Assembly (NCBI GenBank): GCA_038251425.1
Contig: JBBSBI010000009.1
Location: forward strand, 1-64,000
DNA from: JBBRRP01 sp038251425
GTDB taxonomy: Bacteria > Myxococcota_A > Polyangia > Polyangiales > Polyangiaceae
Direction: 5' to 3'
DNA length: 64,000 nt
The notes under the pieces are model-generated. The model did not search any database, was not told where the DNA came from, and saw only the letters and a program-made list of their open reading frames with translations. Positions 1-8,541 of this stretch are shown piece by piece. The first letter of the stretch is position 1. Every line of letters begins with the position of its first letter. The position numbers were made by a program, and so were the translations under genes.

Positions 1-411
1 GAACACCGCGTTGAAGGAACGGTGCTGTACGTGGTGGCGTTGTGTCTGACCCACATGGGAGCAGAGCAGCTGTTGGCTCGTTTCACCGCATGCAGGCAGC
101 CCCGTTCAGGCGAGTGGCGCCATCGTTCCTGGCAGTTTGCTTTTCCGGGGATCGGGCGCCTGTGGGTTCCTCTTGGAATTTACCTAGGAATGACCATCCT
201 CGTGCCGCTCCTGAACGGAGCGCTGCGCACTCAGGGGTTTGCGCAGCATGTTCTGGTGGTCAGCGTCTCAACGGCCGTGGTTGCGAGCGTGTGGGGTCTG
301 GGCGTCACGCTTCTTGGGCCAAGAAGGCGGCGGACACGCGGAGGCATCTCCAGCTGCCCGGCAACTCCATGTAAGATGAAGACATGGGTCGAGCGTGAAG
401 CGAGTTCATAA
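1..411 (+). CDS. C-terminal part of a membrane protein (5' end outside window)
   Basis: The frame is open from the first base, so the gene begins left of the window and only about 136 C-terminal residues are visible. Three hydrophobic stretches can be seen (around LYVVALCLTH, GIYLGMTILVPLLNGAL and VLVVSVSTAVVASVWGLGV), followed by a basic Arg-rich tail (GPRRRRTRGG). This looks like the last membrane helices of an integral membrane protein with a cytoplasmic tail. I do not recognise the family. Its last 17 bases overlap the start of the following AraC-type gene, so the two may be co-transcribed. Confidence 0.5.
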   Translation, partial: EHRVEGTVLYVVALCLTHMGAEQLLARFTACRQPRSGEWRHRSWQFAFPGIGRLWVPLGIYLGMTILVPLLNGALRTQGFAQHVLVVSVSTAVVASVWGLGVTLLGPRRRRTRGGISSCPATPCKMKTWVEREASS

Positions 412-1303
412 CTACGGCAAATCGGCTGTCCACGTTTTTGCCAATCCTTTGGTAGGGGGTCGGAGCCTGCAAACCAAGTGCGCGTTCCTCGCGATCGATG
501 TCATTGAGGCTCCGGAAGATTGGCTGGTGCCCGCGCATCGCCATGATTTTTTCGAGCTGATGCATCCCTTGGAAGGGAGCTACTCCTGCACTGTGAATCG
601 CGGCGGACTGATCCTTCATCCCGGCCAAACTCTCATGGTTCGTCCGGGTGACGTGCACGAGGACGCAACTCGCTCCGCGTGCAAGCTGCTGGCCGTTAAG
701 TTTCTGTTGAGTGGGCTCCACCGTTCGTCGCAACAGCTGGAAATTTTCAGCGATCGCACTCAACCTTCAGACTTAGTGTTTTCCGACACCCGGGAGATGA
801 TCGATGCGTATCGAAAACGGGTCAAAGACGAGGTCGAAGCTCCAGGCCAGGTGACGCCCTTCCTGCTCGACGCCTGGACTCTTTCGCTGTTCTGGGAGTT
901 CTTGAAGCGCCTCGAACGCCCCATCCTTTCCGAAGATTTCAGCCATGCAGGTCGCCCGAATAGCCTGGAGGGGCGAATGCTCGAGGCGTTCCAAGGGCGG
1001 CTGAACGAAAATCTGTCGGTACCACAGATTGCAGAGCACTTAGGGATGAGTGTGTCTTCATTGGAGCGAGCGTGTCGCAAAGAGCTGCGGCTTTCCGCTG
1101 CAAGAGCTTTCACACGCTTCAAAATGGAAGAAGCACTGGAACTGCTAAAATTCACGCGCGCGCCAATTAAGGAAATCAGCGATGGGCTTGGTTTCAACAA
1201 TCCCAACCATTTCTCAACCGCGTTCAGTCGCTATTTTGGCAAGCCTCCGAGCGCTTTCCGGGTGGCGCCGATCGAATTTCTCGACGTCACTTGGGAGAAA
1301 TAG
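395..1303 (+). CDS. AraC-family transcriptional regulator
   Basis: This is a 302-residue DNA-binding regulator. The N-terminal half looks like a cupin-type sensing domain (HRHDFFELMHPLEGSY, then LHPGQTLMVRPGDVHE). The last 100 residues are a classic AraC/XylS double helix-turn-helix: LSVPQIAEHLGMSVSSLERA is the first motif, and IKEISDGLGFNNPNHFSTAF, ending with a YFGKPPSAFR signature, is the second. The GTG start overlaps the previous gene by 17 bases. An internal ATG would remove most of the cupin domain and is unlikely. The ligand and targets cannot be told from the sequence; the Kazal-like lipoprotein 340 bp downstream is one possible target. Confidence 0.9.
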   Translation: MKRVHNYGKSAVHVFANPLVGGRSLQTKCAFLAIDVIEAPEDWLVPAHRHDFFELMHPLEGSYSCTVNRGGLILHPGQTLMVRPGDVHEDATRSACKLLAVKFLLSGLHRSSQQLEIFSDRTQPSDLVFSDTREMIDAYRKRVKDEVEAPGQVTPFLLDAWTLSLFWEFLKRLERPILSEDFSHAGRPNSLEGRMLEAFQGRLNENLSVPQIAEHLGMSVSSLERACRKELRLSAARAFTRFKMEEALELLKFTRAPIKEISDGLGFNNPNHFSTAFSRYFGKPPSAFRVAPIEFLDVTWEK

Positions 1304-1646
1304 GGATCGGTGGGCCCCTGGTGCTCCCCAATTTGTCCGTCACCTCAAACTCGAACTGAGAAAGTAAGCATGCTTGCTTTCTTCCAACAAACGAAAAGGC
1401 CACCTCATCTGGCACCCGGCGCGGCCCCGAACGGATCCCGGGGCGGGACTCAACACCAACGTCTTGCCGCAGACTGATCCCACTGCCCGATTGTGTGCCA
1501 AGTGCGCCACGGGCTCTTACGGCTGAGCACGCTTTGCATAGTTCCGCGAACGAGGGAAACCCCTCGAAATCCAGATGAACCGACGTTTCCCGACGTTCAC
1601 GAACGGGCTCCTGAGTGCAGGCATCATGCTTGCTAACCAGTGAGCT
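1304..1646. other. Intergenic region with palindromic repeat
   Basis: These 343 bases lie between the AraC-type regulator and the Kazal-like lipoprotein gene. I see no credible gene. The notable content is copy A of a dispersed palindromic repeat at 1360-1381. The region should also contain the lipoprotein promoter, but no clear sigma-70 or sigma-54 boxes stand out. Confidence 0.5.
1360..1381. repeat. Palindromic repeat copy A (AGTAAGCATGCTT core)
   Basis: The core AGTAAGCATGCTTGCT (1363-1378) is a near-perfect palindrome, and the symmetry runs outward to GAAAG...CTTTC. The same core occurs as a perfect 18-bp palindrome at 42068-42085 and 50954-50971. Similarity to the 50954 copy continues on the right, with a CTTCC motif and then AACGAAAA plus a GGCC, and on the left, with CTCAA and TCGAAC. 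The repeat unit is therefore about 60 bp rather than just the palindrome. It could be a regulator-binding site, a REP-like element or a hairpin terminator. Confidence 0.7.
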
Positions 1647-2627
1647 ATGCTTTTTCCTTCGTCCCGCTCGTTCACCTTGACGTCGTTACAGATTTCTACC
1701 GCAATCGTGCTTTTCGCGTGTGGCGGTTCCTTCGAGAGTAAGCCGTTTGGTGACGCCAGTGGTGGCACAGGCGGAGTGGCGGGTGTCACGGGTGGCGCGA
1801 ATGCGCTTGGCGGCGCCACGGCAAAGTCGGGTGGAAGCGGAGGAGGCGTGAAGACGGGTGGCGCATCTGGCAGCGGTGGAGCGGGGGGCGGCGGGAAGAG
1901 TTGTTTGGTCGGGAATGTTGAATACCCAAACGGGAGTGTTTTGCCTTCGGGCGGCGGTTGCGGTAGCTGCCTTTGCGTCAACGGCGTGGTGGGCGCCTGC
2001 ACTGGGGCGTGTCCGGAAAAAATCTGCGGTGGCCGTGCAGGTAATACCTGTGCCACCGATGAGTACTGCGCGTACGCCGGCTCGGGTCTTTGCGGCGCCG
2101 CCGACGCTTCCTCGACGTGCCGGAAGCGTCCGCAGATATGTACTGATATCTTCGCTCCAGTCTGTGGATGTGACGGAAAGACCTATCCGAGCGACTGCAC
2201 CGCGGCGGCGGCCGGTGTCGGGTTCAGCACTCAGGGTGAATGCGCAACCCCAGGTTCCTGCACGATCGGCAATGTGGTTTATGCCGACGGAACCACCAAT
2301 ATTCCAGCTCCAGATGGTTGCAATACGTGTTCTTGTGCGGGTGGCGTTGCCGCTTGTACGAAGCTTGCTTGCAAGTCTTGCGGAGGCTTCGCGGGCGGTG
2401 CCTGTTCGTCCAACGAGTATTGTAGTTTCGGTCCCAACCTGTCGTGTTTTGCACCGGACGCAGCAGGTGTTTGCCTGAGGCGGCCCGATGTTTGTCCACT
2501 CTTAGGCTCCGGAGCGTCGGCGGTTGTGGTGTGCGGTTGTGACGGGCAGACTTATCTCAGCGACTGCGCCGCCCACAGTGCTGGTACAGACGTCGGCTCA
2601 TGTCCTGTTCCGACTCCTGCGTTCTAA
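1647..2627 (+). CDS. Secreted Cys-rich protein with two Kazal-like modules, probable lipoprotein
   Basis: This 326-residue exported protein has an N-terminal hydrophobic segment with a lipobox-like VLFACG. A Gly/Ser/Ala-rich linker of about 50 residues follows, then two copies of one composite module (about residues 87-201 and 203-320). Each module has a short Cys-rich part (NVEYPNGS...CGSCLCVNG in the first; NVVYADGT...CNTCSCAGG in the second) and a Kazal-type part (VCGCDGKTYPSDC and VCGCDGQTYLSDC). Kazal domains often inhibit serine proteases, but in myxobacterial surface proteins of this kind the role is unknown. It stands alone, with no operon partner. Confidence 0.8.
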   Translation: MLFPSSRSFTLTSLQISTAIVLFACGGSFESKPFGDASGGTGGVAGVTGGANALGGATAKSGGSGGGVKTGGASGSGGAGGGGKSCLVGNVEYPNGSVLPSGGGCGSCLCVNGVVGACTGACPEKICGGRAGNTCATDEYCAYAGSGLCGAADASSTCRKRPQICTDIFAPVCGCDGKTYPSDCTAAAAGVGFSTQGECATPGSCTIGNVVYADGTTNIPAPDGCNTCSCAGGVAACTKLACKSCGGFAGGACSSNEYCSFGPNLSCFAPDAAGVCLRRPDVCPLLGSGASAVVVCGCDGQTYLSDCAAHSAGTDVGSCPVPTPAF

Positions 2628-2807
2628 CGGGCCGCAGCAACCGTCAAATTCGACGGCGGTTTGACTAAAACCTGCTAGGCGCTCTTCCGCGCTGCAATAA
2701 TCCGATGCCCACGGTTTTCGCCCTTAAATGTGCTAGAAAAAGCACCGAGGTTGGCCGCATAGTGCTAACCCCAACTGATAATATGGAGTCTGAATCGAGG
2801 CTCCAAG

Positions 2808-4613
2808 ATGAAACTAAGAAAGTCCTCCGCAACGCAGGGTCACAGCTTGGCTGTAGTAGGCGTTGCCTTTTTGGTCGGTGGTTTAGCGGCATGTAGCAAC
2901 TCCGTGCAGGGCAGCGGGCGCGCACCCGGTGCCGGAAATGGTAATAATTCCGCCAATTCAGGGGGCTCGGGCAGCATGCTCGGCAACGGCACGGGAGCCA
3001 ACGGCTCAACTAGCCCAAGCACTGGCGGGGGTGGCACCGTGGTAAATCCGCCCGTTTCACTGCCGGCAGCTGGTGCTCTCGGTCCGATCGCGCTCCGGCG
3101 TCTGACCACGCCAGAGTATGAGAAAACAGTCCAGCATTTGCTCAGCGTTCCCGAAGGCACGGCGATGACATTTTTGCCGGACGAACAATCGTCGGGCTTC
3201 AAGAACATGGCGGCAGCTTTGCGGGTGCCGCAAGCCGTAGCCGAGCAATACGCGCGCGCAGCTAAAACGTTGGCGGCGGGAGTTGCGGCAAAGGCAACCA
3301 CTTTGGCGCCTTGTGCAGACTCTGGAGCTGAGGCTGCTTGCGCAGACACGTTCATTCGCTCGTTTGGTCAAAAAGCATATCGTCGGCCGTTGACCACGGA
3401 AGAAGTGGGCGTCTACGCGAAGCTGTTCAGCGATGAGCGAGCGCGAGCTACCTACGCGGACGGCATCAGCATCATCGCGGAAACGATGCTGCAGTCGCCC
3501 CACTTTCTGTACAAGACAGAGATTGGGGTAGGGAGCGGAGTGGATCGCCAGCTAACACAATATGAGCTGGCGTCTCAGCTTTCTTACCTCATCACGGGTG
3601 ACATGCCGGATGACCAATTGTTCGCGGCTGCCGGAGCGAATAAGTTGGGAACGGGGGCGGAACGCGAAGCGGAGCTTCGGCGCTTGCTACCGACCGGGAC
3701 GCCCTGGCTGCGGGGATTTGTGCTGGATTGGCTTGGGATTTCGAAATCTGTGGAGGCGACGAAGGACGCCACACTTTTCCCAACGTACGACACGGGGCTG
3801 CACACGGCGATCGTTGAGGAATCTCATAGGTTCGTAGATTCGATTTTTACCGAAGCCGGCGGATCCGTCGTAACGCTCTTCAACGCGAATTGGACGTACG
3901 CAGACAGCACGATGGCGAGCCATTACGGCGTGAGTGGTGGTCCGACGGGAACGAATTGGGCGAAGGTAACGTTGCCCGGGGAGCGCATGGGTATCTTGAC
4001 GCAGCCAGCGTTCCTAACAGCCCACTCGAAGATCAATGATTCGTTTCCGATCACTCGTGGAAAGATCTTGAGGACACGGGTGATGTGCGCGGCGATGCCG
4101 CCACCGCCAGCGGGGTTGAAGATTGACCCGGTGGCGCCTCCCTCTGCGACAGCGACTACGCGCGAGCGGATCACGGCGCATTCGACCAATCCGGTGTGTG
4201 CCAGCTGCCACACGCTGATCGATCCGTTGGGCTTTGGCCTGGAGAATTACGACGCCGTGGGCGCGTACCGAGCAGTCGAAAGCGGCAAGGCGGTGGATTC
4301 CTCAGGTGAAGTGAAGCAAATTGATGCCGAGGTGGATGGGCCGTTTGCCAATGGCATCGAGCTCGTACAACGCATCTCGGGCAGCCAGGTTCTGAAGAAC
4401 TGCGTATCAAGGGAAGCGTTCCGGTGGGGCACGGGAAGGTTGAGCTTGGATCCGGTTACGGACCCCGCGAGCCCTGACTACCCGAAATACCTCCGGGACA
4501 AGAGCATCATCGACGGGATGATGACGAAGATGGTGGGGGCGAACGCGGACATGCGTGAGCTGTTGACGGCGTTGGTGAGCAATGACGCCTATGCGTTCCG
4601 TTCGGATAAGTAA
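2808..4613 (+). CDS. DUF1592-family multidomain lipoprotein with CxxCH motif
   Basis: This 601-residue lipoprotein has an export signal ending in GGLAACSNS and a Ser/Gly/Asn-rich linker to about residue 85. The planctomycete/myxobacterial domain series follows: DUF1587 (LRRLTTPEYEKTVQHLL), DUF1595 (FGQKAYRRPLTTEEV), DUF1592 (from MLQSPHFLYKTE through WTYADSTMASHYGV), DUF1588 (ERMGILTQPAFLTAHSK through VMCAAMPPPP), and DUF1585 at the C-terminus. A single CASCH haem-binding-type motif lies in NPVCASCHTLIDPLGFGLENYD, which suggests a c-type haem. The biochemical role is not established. It is followed 42 bp later by a DUF1552 gene, its usual partner. Confidence 0.9.
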   Translation: MKLRKSSATQGHSLAVVGVAFLVGGLAACSNSVQGSGRAPGAGNGNNSANSGGSGSMLGNGTGANGSTSPSTGGGGTVVNPPVSLPAAGALGPIALRRLTTPEYEKTVQHLLSVPEGTAMTFLPDEQSSGFKNMAAALRVPQAVAEQYARAAKTLAAGVAAKATTLAPCADSGAEAACADTFIRSFGQKAYRRPLTTEEVGVYAKLFSDERARATYADGISIIAETMLQSPHFLYKTEIGVGSGVDRQLTQYELASQLSYLITGDMPDDQLFAAAGANKLGTGAEREAELRRLLPTGTPWLRGFVLDWLGISKSVEATKDATLFPTYDTGLHTAIVEESHRFVDSIFTEAGGSVVTLFNANWTYADSTMASHYGVSGGPTGTNWAKVTLPGERMGILTQPAFLTAHSKINDSFPITRGKILRTRVMCAAMPPPPAGLKIDPVAPPSATATTRERITAHSTNPVCASCHTLIDPLGFGLENYDAVGAYRAVESGKAVDSSGEVKQIDAEVDGPFANGIELVQRISGSQVLKNCVSREAFRWGTGRLSLDPVTDPASPDYPKYLRDKSIIDGMMTKMVGANADMRELLTALVSNDAYAFRSDK

Positions 4614-4655
4614 GCGGGCCAACTCGAGTTTTGCGGAAAGTAAGGAGAAACGAAC

Positions 4656-6047
4656 ATGTTGTCGAAATCACTTTTGAAGCGACGCGAGTTGATGATGAGC
4701 ATGGGTGCGGCTGGGTTTCTAGCTGTGCCGCTCTTTCGCGAGAGCTTTGTGGAAGCTCAAGCAGCAGCATTCCCGCAGCGCTTCGTCGTGCTTTTCTTGG
4801 CTGGCGGTTGCTACTTCCCCGACATCGAAGGCGTTGATAACAGCGGCTACGGTACCTGGAAATTCGACGGAGTTTTGAGTCCGCTGGCGTCCTTGCAGTC
4901 CGAATCCATACAGATACTTGGTGTTAACAATGAGGCAGGGAGCAGCATGGCCGGCAAGAGCGCAGAGCCACACGGTGCGGCTATGCGGGGCCTGCTCACG
5001 GGTGATTCCAGCGTCTCCTCCGCAGGTCAGGCAAAGTGGGCGTCCACCGACACGATCGACCAGCAGATTGCTGCCGTCATCGGCAAGAGTACCCCGTTTG
5101 AGTCTCTTCAATTTGGGATCCAGAGTCGCGGTGCGCAGGTCGACCAGATCAACCTCATCATCAAAAATGCGGCCGCTCTGCCTGCGGTCGATCAACCTGG
5201 TACCATGTTCGCGCGCCTCTTTTCTAACTTCATGGCGCCGACCCAGCCGACGATGACGGCAACGGTTCCTGGCACACCGGCACCGACGCCCGGGCCGGTT
5301 ATCGATACCACTGCGCGTGGCCGGAGCATGCTGGATGTCTTGAAGAATGAAGTGTCGGCGCTCAAGGGCGTGGCGGGAGTGAACGAACAAGCGAAGCTCG
5401 ATCAGCATCTTGAGTCGTTGCGAGCCCTCGAGCAGCAGCTTGGCCCAGCCACCGGCGGTGGAACCGGTGGTGGCGGTGGCGTGAATGTCCCTCCGCAAGT
5501 AGTGGGCGTTGGCTGTGCGGCACCCACGGTGGGCAACGAGATGGATATTCCCACGGTTGCGGCACACCAATTCGACCTATTGTACCAGTCGTTGGTCTGC
5601 GATCTCACCCGCGTGGGAACCATGCAGACCCTGTGTTCGGCTCAGAGTGCGGTCGGTTTTCCGTATGTTCCCGGCGTAATGGATGATCATCATGGCCTTG
5701 AGCACGCTTTCAACCCACAAATCGATCAAGTTCAGAAGTTCTTCACCAAGTATTTTGCGGACTTTTTGAATCGCCTCAAGGCAACACCCGAAGGCTCGGG
5801 CAACATGTTGGATAATACGCTGGTGCTGGTGTGCTCAGAAATGTGCGACGCCAGTGATCATCGGCATGATTACGTGCCTTTCACCACCTTCGGTCGAGGT
5901 GGTGGCAAGGTAACGCCTGGTCGGGTCATCCAATACCCAGGCGTGCCGCACAATGCGGCCCTGCGTAGCATGCTGCAGGTATTCGGGATCAATTCGCCCA
6001 TCGGCGATGCTGGCCTGAACAGCGGCAGCGTCATCTCGCTTGCGTAA
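4656..6047 (+). CDS. DUF1552 family exported protein
   Basis: This 463-residue protein has a Tat-like N-terminus: KRRELMMSMGAAGFLAVPLF has twin Arg before a hydrophobic segment. The body follows the DUF1552 pattern, with RFVVLFLAGGCYFPD, a segment around LTGDSSVSSAGQAKWASTDTIDQ, a conserved HHGLEH, and LVLVCSEMCDASDHRHDYVPF near the end. DUF1552 proteins resemble the sulfatase/DUF1501 fold and nearly always sit next to DUF1592 proteins in Myxococcota and Planctomycetota; the substrate is unknown. The ATG at 4656 is preceded by AAGGAG. A poorly conserved Pro/Thr/Gly-rich insertion lies near residues 195-290. Confidence 0.88.
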   Translation: MLSKSLLKRRELMMSMGAAGFLAVPLFRESFVEAQAAAFPQRFVVLFLAGGCYFPDIEGVDNSGYGTWKFDGVLSPLASLQSESIQILGVNNEAGSSMAGKSAEPHGAAMRGLLTGDSSVSSAGQAKWASTDTIDQQIAAVIGKSTPFESLQFGIQSRGAQVDQINLIIKNAAALPAVDQPGTMFARLFSNFMAPTQPTMTATVPGTPAPTPGPVIDTTARGRSMLDVLKNEVSALKGVAGVNEQAKLDQHLESLRALEQQLGPATGGGTGGGGGVNVPPQVVGVGCAAPTVGNEMDIPTVAAHQFDLLYQSLVCDLTRVGTMQTLCSAQSAVGFPYVPGVMDDHHGLEHAFNPQIDQVQKFFTKYFADFLNRLKATPEGSGNMLDNTLVLVCSEMCDASDHRHDYVPFTTFGRGGGKVTPGRVIQYPGVPHNAALRSMLQVFGINSPIGDAGLNSGSVISLA

Positions 6048-6083
6048 GTTCGTGGGCGCTCCCCAATTGCGGGCGCTCGCAGA

Positions 6084-6113
6084 CTCAATGGGAATGTGAT
6101 CTCGCTCGCGTAG
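6084..6113 (+). pseudogene. Vestigial duplicate of the DUF1552 3' end
   Basis: Thirty-seven bases after the DUF1552 stop, one frame reads LNGNVISLA and a stop. The real C-terminus of the upstream gene is LNSGSVISLA and a stop. The bases ATCTCGCT and GCGTA are shared in the same order. This looks like the leftover tail of a tandem copy of the DUF1552 gene, or a local 3'-end duplication. The stretch is short, so chance similarity is possible. Confidence 0.4.
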
Positions 6114-6153
6114 GCGGCGTGTTTTTTTGTGCTGGGCGCTCGTTGCGCCCGCT

Positions 6154-6981
6154 TCAAGCGAATTGAGGCATCGAACGGATCCGTTTTAAGGCGTCGCTCG
6201 GCGCATCGGGCGCAAACGGAGCGGAAGAACGTGTGAGGCGCTCAAGCCACCGTTGATCGAGTGGTTGCTGCAGGTCATCAACATCTGAAGCAGCGATAGT
6301 CGTGGGTTTGCCTTCCCCGGTTGTCACGCCAATCCCGACAGCAAAGCCGGCGAGCAAGAGGGCGGAGCGCGTCGCCGTGGCGCGGCTGTACGTGTGCAGC
6401 GTGGCTCCACTTCGGCACAAACGTCGGATGCTGCTGAAGGCGCCCACTGTCCACAAATCTGGATGAGTGCGGCGAGAAAACATATCCCAATAGACAATAT
6501 CCACGCTGGCTTCGGCTTCGAATAAAAAGCACTCAGGAACGCTCGCAAGTTCCAGGCGCCACGAGGTGCGTGCCGTTCGGTGTTGGCGCTCCGCGATTAA
6601 GCTTTGGGCGGCCGATTGAGCAGCACCAGCCAAACCGAAGGCTTCGGCATGTTCCGAAGTGCTGGCGAGGCGCAGCGCTTCCACGTTGATATCGAAGCTC
6701 ACCAGACTCAATTGTCGAACCTCCGGCCCCAAAGCTTCAGACACGTGCCAGGCGGAAATGGCATTAGAAGCCGCGCCTAAGCCCACATCAAAGACCACGA
6801 GTGGCGTCGGAGCGTATTCACTCAACCGCTCATGCAACCGCGAGGGTCCAACATACAGCGCTTGCGCTTCGAACATGGGACCCACCACGGGATGCATCAC
6901 TTCGCCACTGGCTCGGTCGAGCACAGCGTGCGCCCCACCCCGTGTTACCACGACCTCATAGCCACGCGCTGAATCACTCAC
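6154..6981 (-). CDS. MnmC-like SAM-dependent methyltransferase
   Basis: This 275-residue protein resembles the methyltransferase half of MnmC (DUF752/Methyltransf_30). It has a SAM-binding segment LVVFDVGLGAASNAISA, an acidic strand end LVSFDIN, the VDIVYWDMFSRRTHPDLWT motif that matches the family D-x-F-S-P-x-x-x-P-x-x-W pattern, then TLHTYSRATATRSALLLAGF. MnmC methylates 5-aminomethyl-2-thiouridine at tRNA position 34; this stand-alone protein lacks the FAD domain of the E. coli fusion. Its GTG start overlaps the stop of the upstream tgt gene (GTGA), so the two are translationally coupled. Both partners act on the wobble base. The exact substrate is inferred. Confidence 0.75.
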   Translation of the reverse strand: MSDSARGYEVVVTRGGAHAVLDRASGEVMHPVVGPMFEAQALYVGPSRLHERLSEYAPTPLVVFDVGLGAASNAISAWHVSEALGPEVRQLSLVSFDINVEALRLASTSEHAEAFGLAGAAQSAAQSLIAERQHRTARTSWRLELASVPECFLFEAEASVDIVYWDMFSRRTHPDLWTVGAFSSIRRLCRSGATLHTYSRATATRSALLLAGFAVGIGVTTGEGKPTTIAASDVDDLQQPLDQRWLERLTRSSAPFAPDAPSDALKRIRSMPQFA

Positions 6982-8129
6982 AGCTCAACCGTCTCGCTCT
7001 TACGTTGCGCACTGTGTTCGTGATGGTCGATTTCGCTGAGCTTCTTTCGAGCGAATTCCGCGTAGCAGCCGTCCTCGATCGCGCGTCGGATCTGTGCCAT
7101 CAGATCATGGTAATGGTGGAGGTTGTGCATCGAGAGCAGTCGAGGGCCGAGCGGCTCGCGAGATCTGAAGAGATGGTGGAGGTAGCTGCGGCTAAAGGTT
7201 TTACACGTGGCGCACGTGCAATTGGCGTCCAAGGGCTCATCGTTGATCGCCGTAGCACCACGTGTGACGCGAACTCGCCCGGTTGATGTAAAAGCTGTCC
7301 CCTGCCAGGCCAAATGGGTGGGCAGCACGCAGTCGAACATGTCGACGCCAGCGAGCACCGCTTCCAAGAGGTCGGGTGGTGTGCCAACACCCATGAGGTA
7401 GCGCGGTCGATCGGGGGGTAACAAATCGGCGGCGAGGTGAGTGATGGCCTCGCGCTCTGGGCGCGTGTCTCCCACGGCTAAGCCACCGATCGCAAAGCCA
7501 TCAAAAGCGTGGTCTGTAAGGAATGCGGCTGATTCTCGGCGCATGCCGGGATGCAGGCCGCCCTGAACAATCGCGAACAATGCCTGATCCGGATTGCTGC
7601 GTGCGGCCAAGCTGCGGAGCGCCCAGCGATGCGTGCGTTCCATGGCCTCGCGTGTCGAGGCTTCGTCTGAAGTGGAGTCCACGCACACGTCAAGCACCAT
7701 CATGATGTCCGAACCGATAGCGGTTTGAACTTCGATCGAACGTTCCGGTGATAAGAGGTGGTGGCGTTGATCGGTATAGGCCTTAAACCGAGCCCCTTCT
7801 TCGCTGATGGTGCGATCCTTTGAGAGCGAGAAAATCTGATACCCACCCGAATCGGTCAGCACTGGGCCGTTCCAGCCCATAAAACGGTGGATCCCTCCGA
7901 CGCGTCGCAGGAGCTCCGGTCCGGGCTGGAGCATCAAATGGTACGTGTTCCCCAGCACAACCTGAGTGCGCAGAGTGCGCAGATCTTCCGGCGTGAGCCC
8001 GGTTACCGTCGCTCGGGTGCCCACGGCCATGAACGCTGGCGTTTCGACAACACCATGCGGGGTCGTGAGCATTCCTCGCCGAGCGCGTGAGCCTTTATCA
8101 AGGGCAGTGACTTGAAAGGGGAGAGTCAT
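6978..8129 (-). CDS. tgt: tRNA-guanine(34) transglycosylase
   Basis: This 383-residue enzyme exchanges G34 for the queuine precursor in tRNAs for Asp, Asn, His and Tyr. I start it at the ATG at 8129, because MTLPFQVTALDKGSRARRGML matches the family N-terminus; a longer frame of about 50 more residues is open upstream. Visible motifs are VLTDSGGYQIFSL with a catalytic-site Asp, the base-recognition segment GGLAVGD, the nucleophile region MFDCVLPT, and the zinc site (CTCATC with a distal His). In the tRNA-contacting segment after the nucleophile, the usual R-x-x-R-N-G reads HLAWQG. The MnmC-like gene follows with a four-base overlap. Confidence 0.93.
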   Translation of the reverse strand: MTLPFQVTALDKGSRARRGMLTTPHGVVETPAFMAVGTRATVTGLTPEDLRTLRTQVVLGNTYHLMLQPGPELLRRVGGIHRFMGWNGPVLTDSGGYQIFSLSKDRTISEEGARFKAYTDQRHHLLSPERSIEVQTAIGSDIMMVLDVCVDSTSDEASTREAMERTHRWALRSLAARSNPDQALFAIVQGGLHPGMRRESAAFLTDHAFDGFAIGGLAVGDTRPEREAITHLAADLLPPDRPRYLMGVGTPPDLLEAVLAGVDMFDCVLPTHLAWQGTAFTSTGRVRVTRGATAINDEPLDANCTCATCKTFSRSYLHHLFRSREPLGPRLLSMHNLHHYHDLMAQIRRAIEDGCYAEFARKKLSEIDHHEHSAQRKSETVEL

Positions 8130-8285
8130 GGATCCACCGCAGGGTGGTGCGTCGCACGACCTGGCGTTGCGTGCAATCATGCAACTTCCCGGGGGCGACA
8201 CGGGGCGACATGGGGCGACACGGGCCGAGATCTTCGCCTTGACACCCCTCGAGGCCGCCAGTAGGGTCCGCGCCGTCACTCGTCG

Positions 8286-8482
8286 TGGGCCCCGGTGGGC
8301 TCACTTCAAGGGAATCCGGTGAAATTCCGGAACTGCCCAGCAGCGGTATAGGGAACGAACATCGTCACGAAGCACTGATCAATCCGCCCGTCAGAATAAT
8401 CTGGCCGGTCGGTGAGGTTGGGAAGCGACGATGCTTAGGTCAGCACGGAAGTGCACGCCCCAAGTCCGAAGACCTGACGAGG
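8286..8482 (+). promoter_or_regulatory. Cobalamin riboswitch aptamer
   Basis: The leader of the B12 operon carries the conserved cobalamin-riboswitch elements in order: AAGGGAATCCGGTG, AAATTCCGGAACTGCCC and CAGCGGTAT near 8309-8350; GCACTGATC near 8371; GGGAAGCGACGATGC near 8420; and AAGTCCGAAGACCTGACGAGG (8462-8482), which matches the 3' consensus of this class. The position directly before a TonB receptor and BtuFCD genes is exactly where this riboswitch is found. It normally lowers expression when adenosylcobalamin or a related corrinoid binds. Aptamer boundaries are estimated by eye. Confidence 0.9.
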
Positions 8483-8484
8483 AT

Positions 8485-8503
8485 CACCTGAAATCATCAG
8501 GTG
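8485..8503 (+). promoter_or_regulatory. Hairpin in the riboswitch expression platform
   Basis: Directly after the aptamer, CACCTGA (8485-8491) and TCAGGTG (8497-8503) form a perfect 7-bp stem with a five-base loop. No T-run follows, so it does not look like a classic terminator. It may switch access to the ribosome-binding AGGGAG at 8522-8527 or be part of a pseudoknot. The role is inferred from position. Confidence 0.5.
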
Positions 8504-8541
8504 CCGGTTCCGAAGCTTTCTAGGGAGAGCGGTGAACCAAA

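Noticed and set aside
6134..6150. GGGCGC/GCGCCC hairpin as a terminator between DUF1552 and the MnmC-like gene
   Set aside because: The T-run lies before the hairpin on the plus strand and reads as A on the minus strand, so it fits neither direction.
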